Shown: positions 34,259 to 42,712 of the stretch, in pieces
Position numbering within the stretch: the stretch's first letter is position 1
Layout of the letters: every line of letters starts with the position of its first letter
Source of the DNA: DAMCZI01 sp032095175
GTDB taxonomy: Bacteria; Bacillota; Clostridia; Clostridiales; Caloramatoraceae
Reading direction: 5' to 3'
NCBI GenBank assembly: GCA_032095175.1
Contig: DAMCZI010000025.1
Span: forward strand, 12,572 to 76,571
DNA: 64,000 bases
The notes under the pieces: generated by a model
The model's input: the letters and a program-made list of their open reading frames with translations, nothing else
Databases searched by the model: none
Told to the model about the DNA's origin: nothing
Program-made: the position numbers and the translations under genes

Positions 34259-35628
34259 TGCAGAGTATAAGAAGAAAGTTAAACTCAAATCTTATTATCT
34301 GTGCTGTCATTGCAATTTTTTTATCAGCGCTATTTGTGAACTTTACTATTGTTAACAGCTTTAGAAGGTATGTTGAAGGAAATCAGGAAAAAAGGAATAT
34401 GAGAATTGTTGATTTTCTTGGGGAAACGTACAAAAGAGATGGCAAATGGAGTAAAAACTCTGGAATAGAACTATTGCATGAAGCTTATATGAGTAACTAT
34501 TGTCTAACTCTCATGGATAATAACAAAAATATAATTTGGGCAATGAATCCTGAGGATATAAGGACTAAAACTCATATTAAGATGATGGAGGGCTCTAGTA
34601 AGGGTATATATAAAACAAAGGATTTTGATATAGTTGTTGATGGAAAAGTAGTGGGGTATGTTACTATAGGGCAGTATTCTTCAATACTTTTATCACAGGA
34701 TGATGTCAATTTTAAGTTTGCAATTAATAAATCCATAGCTGTAAGTATTATGATAGCGGTTATATTTACAATCATAATGAGTTTAATAATATCAAAAGAA
34801 TTTTCAATTCCCATTAAGGAGGTTTCTGATACATCCATTAGTCTATCTTATGGAAACTATGAAGCACGCTCGAATTTTAAAAGTGATATTGTAGAAATTG
34901 AGAATTTAAAAGAAAGCATTAATGACTTGGGAGAAAAGCTAAAAGAGCAGGACGCTATAAGGAAACGTCTCGTTTCTGATATTACACATGAGATAAGGAC
35001 ACCTTTAAATATTCTTCAAAATAATCTTGAAGCTATGATTGACGGGGTTTATGATATAACAACAGAAAGGCTGGAAGCATTAAACGAAGAGGTTATAAGA
35101 TTTGGCAGGCTTCTTAATAGCTTAAATGCTTTGAAAGAATTAGACACAGCTGAAATGCTGGTGAATCGTAAAGTGTTTTCTATTAATGAACTTATTCTTT
35201 CAGTGATAGATGATTTTTCTCTGGTTATAAGTAACAAAGAAATAAAACTAGATGTTATGCTAGAGGAGGAAAAAAGCTATTTTATTGAAGGGGATTATGA
35301 TAGATTAAAACAGGTATTTATAAATTTACTTTCAAATTCAGTAAAGTTTACTGGAAAAGGTGGAAAAATAAATATTGAATTAAGTGAAAATGATAGCTTT
35401 GTTATTTTTAACTTGAAGGATAATGGAATTGGAATAAGGAAAGAAGATTTGCCCTTCATATTTGAGAGATTATATAGAGGCGATAAGAGCAGAAACAAAA
35501 TAAAGGGACATGGTATAGGGCTAACAGTAGTTAAAAAAATTTTGGAATTACATGATGCACATATAGATGTGAAAAGTAGTGAAGGAAATGGGACTATATT
35601 TAAAATTTATTTTAAGAAAGCTTTATAA
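34258..35628 (+). CDS. Sensor histidine kinase
   Basis: 456 residues. The first membrane helix is about 10-32, followed by an extracytoplasmic domain of about 125 residues. The second helix is near 162-182, then HAMP, HisKA with the phospho-His near 244 ('DITHEIRTPLNILQNN') and the ATPase domain ('INLLSNSVKFTGKG', 'GHGIGLTVVKKILELH'). Its sizable sensor domain means it is not of the short intramembrane BceS type. It overlaps the response regulator (TGATG). It is likely the partner of the regulator at 33575 and of the adjacent ABC exporter; the signal is unknown. Confidence 0.93.
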   Translation: MQSIRRKLNSNLIICAVIAIFLSALFVNFTIVNSFRRYVEGNQEKRNMRIVDFLGETYKRDGKWSKNSGIELLHEAYMSNYCLTLMDNNKNIIWAMNPEDIRTKTHIKMMEGSSKGIYKTKDFDIVVDGKVVGYVTIGQYSSILLSQDDVNFKFAINKSIAVSIMIAVIFTIIMSLIISKEFSIPIKEVSDTSISLSYGNYEARSNFKSDIVEIENLKESINDLGEKLKEQDAIRKRLVSDITHEIRTPLNILQNNLEAMIDGVYDITTERLEALNEEVIRFGRLLNSLNALKELDTAEMLVNRKVFSINELILSVIDDFSLVISNKEIKLDVMLEEEKSYFIEGDYDRLKQVFINLLSNSVKFTGKGGKINIELSENDSFVIFNLKDNGIGIRKEDLPFIFERLYRGDKSRNKIKGHGIGLTVVKKILELHDAHIDVKSSEGNGTIFKIYFKKAL

Positions 35629-35650
35629 TAAAGGAATTTAAAATATGTAA

Positions 35651-35788
35651 TATGAATTGGTATTAATTGCATTAGGTTTCGCAACACCTATGAGGGTAAC
35701 AGTTGGTATGAATGTATGTGTTGGATTATATCCGGCAATTGTTGCTGTATTTGTGGCAAGAATATTCAATATAGATGTAAATATATAA
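35651..35788 (+). pseudogene. Possible remnant of a small membrane protein
   Basis: An open stretch of 45 codons without a ribosome binding site reads as two hydrophobic segments ('LVLIALGFATP', then 'GMNVCVGLYPAIVAVFVARIF') and ends at TAA 35786-35788. The codon use looks coding, but no full-length gene or start is visible and I cannot name the family. The 35629-36137 gap otherwise holds only the terminator at 35866 and the leader of the next gene. Confidence 0.3.
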
Positions 35789-35865
35789 ATATTAATGTAT
35801 TTGTTATTACAATATACTTAGCTGATACAGCTTTAAATGATAGAATGTCAATATACTTTATATAA

Positions 35866-35901
35866 TAAAACTCCTCTAGGTTCTCAGAGGAGTTTTATTA
35901 T
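35866..35901 (+). terminator. Intrinsic terminator
   Basis: An 11-bp stem, AAAACTCCTCT paired with AGAGGAGTTTT around AGGTTCTC, is followed by ATTATATT. It can close the transporter/two-component operon, although it lies 240 bp after the kinase stop codon. Confidence 0.8.
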
Positions 35902-36137
35902 ATTATAATCGCAATTCTATAGGATTTGTTTAATTGTTAAATATTATTTTGTAATAGGTTTCATGAAAAAATGCTAAAAGTAATAAAATATGACTGAATT
36001 ATAAATAAAAGATAAAAAATTATATGAGGTGTTCAATTTTTAGAAAAACATATATTTACAACAACATTGACAATGTTAATACAAATTGGTATATTTATGG
36101 GAAAATAATATGTTTATGGAAGCAGGAGGGTTATGGA

Positions 36138-38423
36138 GTGGATTGGGCAGCTTTAATAGGAAATATACAAATTCAATCAGTTATACTTTTAAATGAATTT
36201 GATAAAAAAGAGCTGTACTATGTTAAAAAATACATAAAAGAAGAAATAGAGGGTATTGATTATGGAGCTTTTAACAGTGAATTGCAGAAGGAAGATTTAA
36301 ATTACATAAAGAAAACTGATAAAAACAATATTATGGTTGAAATATTAAAAGAAGGATACGAAAATGTTAGCTTTGATAAATATATAAGATGCTGCTATAC
36401 AGATGAGCCTTTTAGCAAAGATGAAAATGTTTTTTACTATGCTTTAAATAGTGTAATTGCAGAAAGCATTGCAAATAAGGTTAAAAAGTTATTAAAAGAT
36501 AAAACTTTTTCAATGAAAAATAATATACAAAAGTTTATTGACACATTATTTCCCAAAAACATTAGATCGGCTAGAAATTTATTTGAGGAATTTTTTCTTA
36601 TCATGGGAATGTCCCTGCAGGAAGATGAGGAGTTCCCTATAAAAGAGTATACACAAGAAGAGATAAATATGTTAGGAAATGATTTTCTTCATAATTATGT
36701 TTATTTAAATGAAGTAATATTTAAATATCACAGCAATGTAATTAAAAACGTTAAAGTTGAAGTGGAGGGATTTGAGGAAACCATCAAAAGGAATGAAAGA
36801 ACCATTGAAAAATATAAGAAAATTATAAAGAAATATGAGGGAAGGAAGAAAGAGGAATTTCAGTTTGAAAAAATGAAAGAAAATATGAATGAACTTAAAA
36901 AAGAGCTGGATATAAAGAACCAAATTATAGATAAGTTAACAAGGGAAATTCAAGATAATAAAGAAAGACCATTAAAGCTGTACAATAGTATGATTGATAA
37001 TTTAAATGATCAGATTGCTAATTTAAAGTTAATTAATAAAGAAAGACAAATAGAATTGAAACAAATAAAGAAGGAGTACGATAAAATAATTCAAAATCCT
37101 ACGTTGGAGGTTGTTAAAAAGTATATAGAAAATAACGGAGTTAATGAAGAACTTATTGCCATTATCAGTCCGTATGTAAAGCAAGAATGTGATGTTGAAG
37201 AAATTGTTGAGGAAAAACAAGAGGTTATAGAAGAACCTCAACCAGTGGCAGTTAATAGAATAGGTTATTGCGTTATTGATGATAACAAGCATTATGTATC
37301 ATTTAATTACAATGATAGATTATACGAATTAAATGGACTGCCAGAAGGAACATATTTGGCTGAAAATCAATTTATACTGGTTTCTCCAGAATACAACTTT
37401 AAATGGGCATATTCATATAAATATGATAATTCATATTTGACAGGTATAAACATTGCTATTGTAAAGGAGTTTAATCAGGAAGAAAATTATTTAATAGTTG
37501 GCTATAGCGATGAAAAGGAAGAAAAAGTGGATTTGCGTAATTTCTCTAGTCCACGATTTAAACTAGGGCAGGTAATTGGAATACATGATGGAACAATTGC
37601 AAGGATGTATAGACCAATAAGTTATAATATGGATAGTTTTATATTGTCAATTAAAGCAAAGCAGCATAGCGCTTATTTTGTTTTAAAAAATTTCAATACA
37701 GGTTTTTTTGTAAGAAATATCATAACAGGAGAAGAGCTACTGAAATCCTTTGAATTAAAGGATAATATAGCTATTGAAGAGGGGAATATAATTTGTACTA
37801 ATGATAGCAGGCTTGTTACGACTTTTAAATCAAGTAGATTTTATACAATGTCATCCTTGTACAATAAAAGCTATATTGGGGTATTGAGTGCAGATAACAA
37901 AAATTTCTTTGTAATAAAATCAAATGGGGAGAAGGTTATTGTAAACAATATACCTCCCAATATTGACTCTGGTTTAGATGGAGAAATAATAAAAATTGAT
38001 GAGTTCAATAACTTTATTAGATTTGAAAAACATGATGAAGCCTTTAACCAAGTACAGGCATTAGATAAAAGAATAGAAAAGAAACCTAGAAATAATTCTG
38101 TGTTTACGGGTGTTTTAAAAGCCAAAACAGGAGTTAAGGTTTTAATAATAGGGAATGTTAGTTATGAAAATTCATATAAGCTGGCATTCTTTAAAGAAGG
38201 AATTGATGTAGAAGTGATCGAAGGATTTGATTCCTGGGGTAAAATTGCAGCATCAATTAAGGAATCTAATTATGTCATAATTGTCCTCAATCATGTTTCC
38301 CATGATAATATGTGGAGGATAAAAAGAAGCACCCCTGAAATTCCCGTTATTTACTCCGAATATGATGGAGCAAATCGATTAGTGGAGCTAATTGCACAGC
38401 AGAATACAAAGGAAAGTGTATAG
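36138..38423 (+). CDS. Large coiled-coil protein with C-terminal DUF2325 domain
   Basis: 761 residues, function unknown. The N-terminal ~210 residues are alpha-helical and unrecognised. A long coiled coil follows at about 215-335 ('EGFEETIKRNERTIEKYKKI' to 'QIELKQIKKEYDKI'), then an acidic linker. A beta-rich middle region (about 380-645) comes next. The last ~95 residues match DUF2325: 'VLIIGNVSYENSYKLAFFKE', a 'VSHDNMWRIKR' His motif and 'IPVIYSEYDGANRLVELI', a Rossmann-like fold. No signal peptide or membrane helix is present, so it is cytoplasmic. GTG 36138 is chosen for AGGAGGG seven bases upstream; an ATG at 36024 lacks a site. It is a solitary gene, convergent with the methionine operon. 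Confidence 0.8.
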   Translation: MDWAALIGNIQIQSVILLNEFDKKELYYVKKYIKEEIEGIDYGAFNSELQKEDLNYIKKTDKNNIMVEILKEGYENVSFDKYIRCCYTDEPFSKDENVFYYALNSVIAESIANKVKKLLKDKTFSMKNNIQKFIDTLFPKNIRSARNLFEEFFLIMGMSLQEDEEFPIKEYTQEEINMLGNDFLHNYVYLNEVIFKYHSNVIKNVKVEVEGFEETIKRNERTIEKYKKIIKKYEGRKKEEFQFEKMKENMNELKKELDIKNQIIDKLTREIQDNKERPLKLYNSMIDNLNDQIANLKLINKERQIELKQIKKEYDKIIQNPTLEVVKKYIENNGVNEELIAIISPYVKQECDVEEIVEEKQEVIEEPQPVAVNRIGYCVIDDNKHYVSFNYNDRLYELNGLPEGTYLAENQFILVSPEYNFKWAYSYKYDNSYLTGINIAIVKEFNQEENYLIVGYSDEKEEKVDLRNFSSPRFKLGQVIGIHDGTIARMYRPISYNMDSFILSIKAKQHSAYFVLKNFNTGFFVRNIITGEELLKSFELKDNIAIEEGNIICTNDSRLVTTFKSSRFYTMSSLYNKSYIGVLSADNKNFFVIKSNGEKVIVNNIPPNIDSGLDGEIIKIDEFNNFIRFEKHDEAFNQVQALDKRIEKKPRNNSVFTGVLKAKTGVKVLIIGNVSYENSYKLAFFKEGIDVEVIEGFDSWGKIAASIKESNYVIIVLNHVSHDNMWRIKRSTPEIPVIYSEYDGANRLVELIAQQNTKESV

Positions 38424-38445
38424 AAAAAATTATTGGAATAAATAA

Positions 38446-38490
38446 GAGGAGAGGATGTGGATAAATTAAATAAAATTATCCACATCTCCT
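38446..38490. terminator. Bidirectional terminator at convergent gene ends
   Basis: GGAGAGGATGTGGATAA is matched by TTATCCACATCTCC around an A/T-rich loop. The right arm lies inside the last codons of the aspartokinase gene. It serves both the DUF2325 gene (plus strand) and the end of the five-gene methionine operon (minus strand). Confidence 0.7.
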
Positions 38491-39230
38491 TTACTAATAA
38501 GTGTACCCTGACAATCTGAAAGGGTATTTTTTACATACAGGGGTATTTCATTTTTTTCTGCAATTTTTATAGAATCTGGAGTTAATACGTTTGCTCCGAG
38601 CTTCGCAATTTTATAAACTTCATTATAGGACAAACTGTTTATAACTTTTGCGTTTTTTTCAACTTTGGGATCTGCTGTCATTACTCCATCAACATCGGTA
38701 AATATTTCGATGGCTTTTGCATTTAATGCACCTCCGATAAGGGATGCAGTTGTATCACTTCCTCCACGGCCAAGTGTTGTTATTTCTCCATTTTCATTTA
38801 TACCTTGAAAACCTGTTATAACAGGAATTACATTATTCCTGATACATTGAAGAATATATTCAGTTTTAATTTTTAATACCTTTGCTTCTCCATAGTTGCT
38901 GTCTGTTATTATTCCTGCTTGCCAGCCTGTTAATGCCGCACTTTTATACCCATTAGCATTTAAAAGAGTGGAAAATAGCACACTTGATATTATCTCACCA
39001 CAGGATAATAAGAGATCCATATCTCTAGGTTTAGGTGAATTGTATTGAGCTTTTATAAAATCAATTAGTGTATCAGTTGCATATGGATCCCCTTTCCTTC
39101 CAATTGCAGATACAACTACAACAGGAAAAGAGCCTTTGTCTATTACATTTTCAACCTTTTTAAAGGCAAGAAGTCTTCTTTCATAAGATGAAAGCGAAGT
39201 GCCGCCAAACTTTAATACAACTGTGTTCAT
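38466..39230 (-). CDS. Aspartokinase without ACT domains
   Basis: 254 residues, only the amino-acid-kinase catalytic domain of aspartate kinase. It has 'VVLKFGGTSLSS', 'VVVSAIGRKGD', 'LLSCGEIISS', 'GRGGSDTTASLIGGAL' and 'FTDVDGVMTADP'. Normal aspartokinases have 400-460 residues with two C-terminal ACT domains for allosteric feedback, and these are missing here. It makes beta-aspartyl phosphate, the first step toward aspartate semialdehyde. The start is ATG 39230 after GGAGGTG; three bases separate it from the metF stop. Control would come from the operon's tandem SAM riboswitches instead of ACT-mediated feedback. asd is not in the window. Confidence 0.9.
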   Translation of the reverse strand: MNTVVLKFGGTSLSSYERRLLAFKKVENVIDKGSFPVVVVSAIGRKGDPYATDTLIDFIKAQYNSPKPRDMDLLLSCGEIISSVLFSTLLNANGYKSAALTGWQAGIITDSNYGEAKVLKIKTEYILQCIRNNVIPVITGFQGINENGEITTLGRGGSDTTASLIGGALNAKAIEIFTDVDGVMTADPKVEKNAKVINSLSYNEVYKIAKLGANVLTPDSIKIAEKNEIPLYVKNTLSDCQGTLISKGDVDNFI

Positions 39231-39231
39231 T

Positions 39232-40137
39232 TTACACCTCCGCTGCTGTATAGGATAATTCACTAGTTAAATAGTTTCTTATATATGAAATATCTCTAAA
39301 TATTTTTTCCGCAATTTCTGGTTTGTTCATTGTATATAGATGTATTCCATCCACTCCAAAGGATAAAAGATCTATTATTTGCTCTGTGGCATAAGCAATG
39401 CCTGCTTCCTTCAATGCTGCAGGGTTATTCTCATATTTATACAATATTCTTTGAAATTTTGGAGGAAGGGAAGCGCCACATAGCTTGGTTATTCTTTCTA
39501 TCTGTTTTTTATTTATAACAGGCATAATGCCGGGAAGAACAGGAATAGAAACTCCCATTACATAAAGCTCTTCAAGAAAACCATAAAACAATTCATTATT
39601 AAAGAACAACTGTGTTATTAAAAAGTCTGCGCCTGCATCAACCTTTTCTTTTAGAAATTTTAGGTCAGAAAGCTTGCTCTTGGACTCAATGTGACCCTCA
39701 GGATAACAGGCAGCACCTACACAAAAGGTCTCTTGCTTTTTAATTTCTTTTATTAAATCCTTTGCATATTTTTTATAGACCTTGTTTATGTCAGATGCAT
39801 CTTCAGAAGGCAAATCGCCTCTAAGAGCAAGGATGTTTTCAATGTTCTTATCCTTCAACTCTGAAATTATTTTTTCAAGTTCCACCTGGGATGAATTAAT
39901 ACAAGTAAGGTGAGCAAGGGTTTCGATATTATATTTGTTTTTTAGAATATCTGCTATCTGAACAGTATAATCTCTGCTGCTTCCGCCAGCACCATAGGTT
40001 ACACTTATAAAATCAGGTTTAATATTTTTTAGATTATCTATGGTTTCAAAGATTGTATCAATAGGGGTACTTGGTTTTGGTGGAAAGATTTCAAGAGATA
40101 TTACTGGTTTGTTGTTAAAAAGTTCTTTTATTTTCAT
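39232..40137 (-). CDS. metF: Methylenetetrahydrofolate reductase
   Basis: 301-residue TIM-barrel flavoprotein that reduces 5,10-methylene-THF to 5-methyl-THF, the methyl donor for MetH. Family blocks are 'PVISLEIFPPKPSTP' (catalytic Glu), 'ISVTYGAGGSSRDYT', 'LALRGDLP', 'DFLITQLFFNN' and 'VPVLPGIMPV'. The start is ATG 40137: GAAGGAGAAGG lies between it and an upstream in-frame ATG at 40152. It is the fourth gene of the SAM-riboswitch operon and almost abuts the aspartokinase gene. Confidence 0.95.
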   Translation of the reverse strand: MKIKELFNNKPVISLEIFPPKPSTPIDTIFETIDNLKNIKPDFISVTYGAGGSSRDYTVQIADILKNKYNIETLAHLTCINSSQVELEKIISELKDKNIENILALRGDLPSEDASDINKVYKKYAKDLIKEIKKQETFCVGAACYPEGHIESKSKLSDLKFLKEKVDAGADFLITQLFFNNELFYGFLEELYVMGVSIPVLPGIMPVINKKQIERITKLCGASLPPKFQRILYKYENNPAALKEAGIAYATEQIIDLLSFGVDGIHLYTMNKPEIAEKIFRDISYIRNYLTSELSYTAAEV

Positions 40138-40175
40138 AGCCTTCTCCTTCATTTATTTTTTGCGGGGAAAGTAAT

Positions 40176-40898
40176 TTAGGGTTTTACAATATTTACATTT
40201 CCATAGGCTCCCATAGTAGAGCCTATTATAATAACTATGCCTGCAACAAGGGGAATTGTTTTGGCAAGATTTATTCCTTTTTCAATATCGAGGGGAGTTT
40301 TTATTATATTGCATATTGAAGTTGCTGCAGCATCTGCAATAAGAGTATCTCTTGAAACTACAACAACTGCATCTGCTTTGCCAAAGCTTAGAGAATGGCC
40401 TATTGTACCACTTGAGGTACAAACTCCATTACCCTTTTCATCTCCAGAAAGCTTAAGAGCAATTTTATTAGAAAAGGGCGAGGAGCCAGCATAAATTAAT
40501 ACATTTCTATCAACTGAGCTTTTTAAATAAATGTCACCTCCATTTTCTAAAATTACCTCACCTGTATACTTTAAAAGTGATATACCTGCATATTGGGATA
40601 TCGCACCTGCTACAGCAGCCATTGGTCCAACTCCAGCAAGCTCTGCTGCAAAGCACATATGCTTTACTATGTCAGGTGCAGAGGTATCTGCCTTTATTGG
40701 AACAAGGCTGGTTAAAAAATCCGAATGAGTTTTAATGTAATCTTTAATTTGTCGTCTATATTCTTTAACAATATTTCTTGCTTCAAACTCAAGGTTAGAG
40801 CAAGCGGATATTTGAAGATCGGATTCATACTCTGTTAAATTAAACTGAATTAGATCAGAAGAATTCATTCTTCTCCTATAAAGTCTTTCTTCATACAT
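40176..40898 (-). CDS. UPF0280 (COG2122, ApbE-like) protein
   Basis: 240 residues of the UPF0280 family: 'ERLYRRRM', 'VPIKADTSAPDIVKHMCFAAELAGVGPMAAVAGAIS', 'VILENGGDIYLKS' and 'CTSSGTIGHSLSFGKADAVVV'. The glycine-rich and 'TSSGTIGHS' motifs relate it to the ApbE (FAD:protein FMN transferase) fold. COG2122 genes co-occur with COG1900 and the associated ferredoxin in anaerobes, and have been linked to the direct-sulfur route to homocysteine. Its exact role is unknown; cofactor insertion or redox maturation of the partner is plausible. It sits 13 bp after the ferredoxin gene in the operon. Confidence 0.9.
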   Translation of the reverse strand: MYEERLYRRRMNSSDLIQFNLTEYESDLQISACSNLEFEARNIVKEYRRQIKDYIKTHSDFLTSLVPIKADTSAPDIVKHMCFAAELAGVGPMAAVAGAISQYAGISLLKYTGEVILENGGDIYLKSSVDRNVLIYAGSSPFSNKIALKLSGDEKGNGVCTSSGTIGHSLSFGKADAVVVVSRDTLIADAAATSICNIIKTPLDIEKGINLAKTIPLVAGIVIIIGSTMGAYGNVNIVKP

Positions 40899-40911
40899 GC
40901 TATCACCACTA

Positions 40912-41094
40912 TTACACTTTTTTTATAGCCCTTGATGGACAAGCTTCGATACATAGGCCACAATTATTACAGTTTTCATCAACAAATATGAGGGCTTTAG
41001 AGTTGTTTTCAAGTATTAGTGCATTGGATGGGCAAACTCCTGTGCATGCACCACAGTCAACGCATTTTTCAATTTCTATTAATGTTCTAGACAT
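40912..41094 (-). CDS. Small 2[4Fe-4S] ferredoxin of the homocysteine system
   Basis: 60-residue bacterial-type ferredoxin with two full clusters, CVDCGACTGVCP and CNNCGLCIEACP. In methanogens the corresponding partner of the COG1900 protein (MA1822) has an extra NIL domain, absent here. It overlaps the stop of the COG1900 gene by TAATG, so the two are translationally coupled and probably made in a fixed ratio. It is likely the electron donor for reductive sulfur transfer onto aspartate semialdehyde. Confidence 0.93.
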   Translation of the reverse strand: MSRTLIEIEKCVDCGACTGVCPSNALILENNSKALIFVDENCNNCGLCIEACPSRAIKKV

Positions 41095-42254
41095 TATAAA
41101 ACCTCCTCTAAGGTATTTAATGAAGTTACATTTGGAAAAGCCTTTATAGGCTCCTGCAAGGTAAACTTATCTTCCTTCACCCATCTTTTAAGCTCCTGAG
41201 CAATCTTTCGTGCTTTGTTTAAGCTAGATAGAGGTGCCGTTTTAATGTTTTGGTTATTTAGGGTAATGGAACCACTCTGGAGTTCCTTATAACTAACCTT
41301 ATCTAAACTTGGCTTTGATAAGGTTGGAACACTGTAATCAACAATATAGGTGTATATATCTTCATTTTTAACTGCAAGGTTTTTTAGCAGGTCCTCATCT
41401 AGAACGGGTATTGGTATTCCTATTCCAACAAACATTGAGGTACCATAACCAGTCATTACAGCAGGGCTTATATACTCAGTGGACATCGCCTTTAGATCAC
41501 CTATAACTGCAAGGGTTGCTGCCGATGAAAGAGGAATCCCATTTTCATCCCTTGGCTTATTATTGTTGAATTGTGTTCCCTGCCATGAAATATAGCCTGG
41601 AGCTCCAGCAAAAAATATTTTTGTGCCAATACCAATGGTTCTAAGGTATGGGTCCTTCAATAAGGGACTTAGTTCTCCAGAAGTGGAGTAGTTTATATTT
41701 CCCTTGTTTGGCTTTAAAACTCCCATGTATGTATGTAATACTCTATCAGAGGTATTTATGGCTGCAGAATAATTTTGGTAGCAGTTTCTTGGATTAAAAA
41801 GGTATGCTTCGTTAATGGAATCCTTTGTAATCCAAGTTTCGATTTCTTTTCTAGGATAACAGTCTGTTCCAGGGGAATTTGCCTTTAACTTTACTCTCTT
41901 TCCATCAATTAGGTCACATATAACATGGGCGCCACCATATTCAATACCTTTATCCTTTGAGGGCTCTGTTGCTCCAATATATGCATCAACTGCTGCAAGG
42001 CCAGCATAAGCTGGAACGTTGTTTAGAAGGACCTCACTCATTCTTATTGGAGGCTCCGAGTGGCCAAAGTTTAAGAAGGCACCGGATGAGCACATTGGGC
42101 CAAAGGTTGCAGTAGTAACAACATCAACATACTTTGCTGCTTTTGAAACACCTTTTTCCTCTACAATATCGATGAGTTCCTCGGCTGTAACAACAACTGC
42201 GGTTCCATTTTTGATTTTTTCATTAATTTCTTCATAGGATTTTTTAATTGTCAT
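41094..42254 (-). CDS. Anaerobic homocysteine biosynthesis protein (DUF39/COG1900)
   Basis: 386-residue member of the COG1900/DUF39 'HcyBio' family. Homologues in methanogens (MA1821) are genetically required for making homocysteine from aspartate semialdehyde and sulfide, without O-acylhomoserine. Two conserved-looking cysteines are seen, Cys55 ('GPMCSSGAF') and Cys132 ('GTDCYPRKE'). Other family blocks are 'GAPGYISWQGTQFN' and 'GYGTSMFVGIGIPIPVLDED'. The C-terminal CBS domains of some members are missing. ATG 42254 follows TAGGAGG. It is the first gene behind two tandem SAM-I riboswitches, followed by ferredoxin, UPF0280, metF and aspartokinase, which fits the pathway exactly. Confidence 0.92.
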   Translation of the reverse strand: MTIKKSYEEINEKIKNGTAVVVTAEELIDIVEEKGVSKAAKYVDVVTTATFGPMCSSGAFLNFGHSEPPIRMSEVLLNNVPAYAGLAAVDAYIGATEPSKDKGIEYGGAHVICDLIDGKRVKLKANSPGTDCYPRKEIETWITKDSINEAYLFNPRNCYQNYSAAINTSDRVLHTYMGVLKPNKGNINYSTSGELSPLLKDPYLRTIGIGTKIFFAGAPGYISWQGTQFNNNKPRDENGIPLSSAATLAVIGDLKAMSTEYISPAVMTGYGTSMFVGIGIPIPVLDEDLLKNLAVKNEDIYTYIVDYSVPTLSKPSLDKVSYKELQSGSITLNNQNIKTAPLSSLNKARKIAQELKRWVKEDKFTLQEPIKAFPNVTSLNTLEEVL

Positions 42255-42289
42255 AAATTCTAACCTCCTAGTTAATAATTTGAAATAAA

Positions 42290-42444
42290 AAAGCTGCTTT
42301 CAATAAGAAAGCAGCTTAAATATGCACAAAAAAGCTGTTCCTTATCTCTCAGAAATAAATCTGCAGGAATTGACACCGCTGCACCTAATGATAGTGCCGG
42401 TTGTCGGGCTTCATCGGGCCAGTCCCTCCGCCTCTCTTGATAAG
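42290..42444 (-). promoter_or_regulatory. SAM-I (S-box) riboswitch, operon-proximal copy
   Basis: Read on the minus strand. The aptamer runs from 42444 to 42341, with P1 arms CTTATCAAGAGAGG and GAGAGATAAG and the S-box core (GGAGGGACTGGCCC, GATGAAGCCCGACAACC, GTGTCAATTCCTGC). A terminator follows at 42317-42291 (AAGCTGCTTTC paired with GAAAGCAGCTT, then a T-run), 36 bp upstream of the COG1900 start codon. SAM binding should favour termination. Between aptamer and terminator lies GGAACAGCTTTTTT, an orphan copy of the 3' half of the distal riboswitch's terminator. Confidence 0.95.
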
Positions 42445-42535
42445 AAAAAGTGTTTTATAATATTTAGTTTTAATATGTAATATAAATCATTAATTATCAG
42501 GATTACAGCTTTTTAATCAATGGATTTTAGGCAAT

Positions 42536-42693
42536 AAAAAAGCTGTTCCCAATAAGAGAACAGCAAAAAATACATCTCACTGTCTTCTTATCTCTCAGAA
42601 ATAAATCTGCAGGAATTGACACCGTTACACCTGATGAAAGTGTTGGTTGTCGGGCTTCATTGGGCCGGTCCCTCCGCCTCTCTTGATAAGAAG
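42536..42693 (-). promoter_or_regulatory. SAM-I (S-box) riboswitch, promoter-proximal copy
   Basis: Read on the minus strand. The aptamer spans 42693 to 42587 and is close to identical to the second copy (roughly ten substitutions in about 104 bases, several changing paired positions together). Its own terminator follows at 42564-42542 (GCTGTTCTC / GGGAACAGC, then TTTTTT). About 90 bases separate it from the second unit. Transcripts reaching the genes must escape both terminators. Confidence 0.95.
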
Positions 42694-42712
42694 TTGTTAT
42701 TCGAATGATGTA

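Noticed and set aside
36024..36137. 38-residue N-terminal extension of the DUF2325 protein
   Set aside because: No ribosome binding site fits the ATG at 36024, while AGGAGGG sits seven bases before GTG 36138.
36138..38423. Anti-phage defence island around the DUF2325 gene
   Set aside because: Neighbours are a two-component system and a methionine operon; no nuclease, helicase, toxin or cyclase gene accompanies it.
42290..42693. T-box leaders
   Set aside because: No T-box consensus (TGGNACCGCG-type) is present; the conserved GGAGGGACTGGCCC and GATGAAGCCCG blocks are diagnostic of the S-box (SAM-I).
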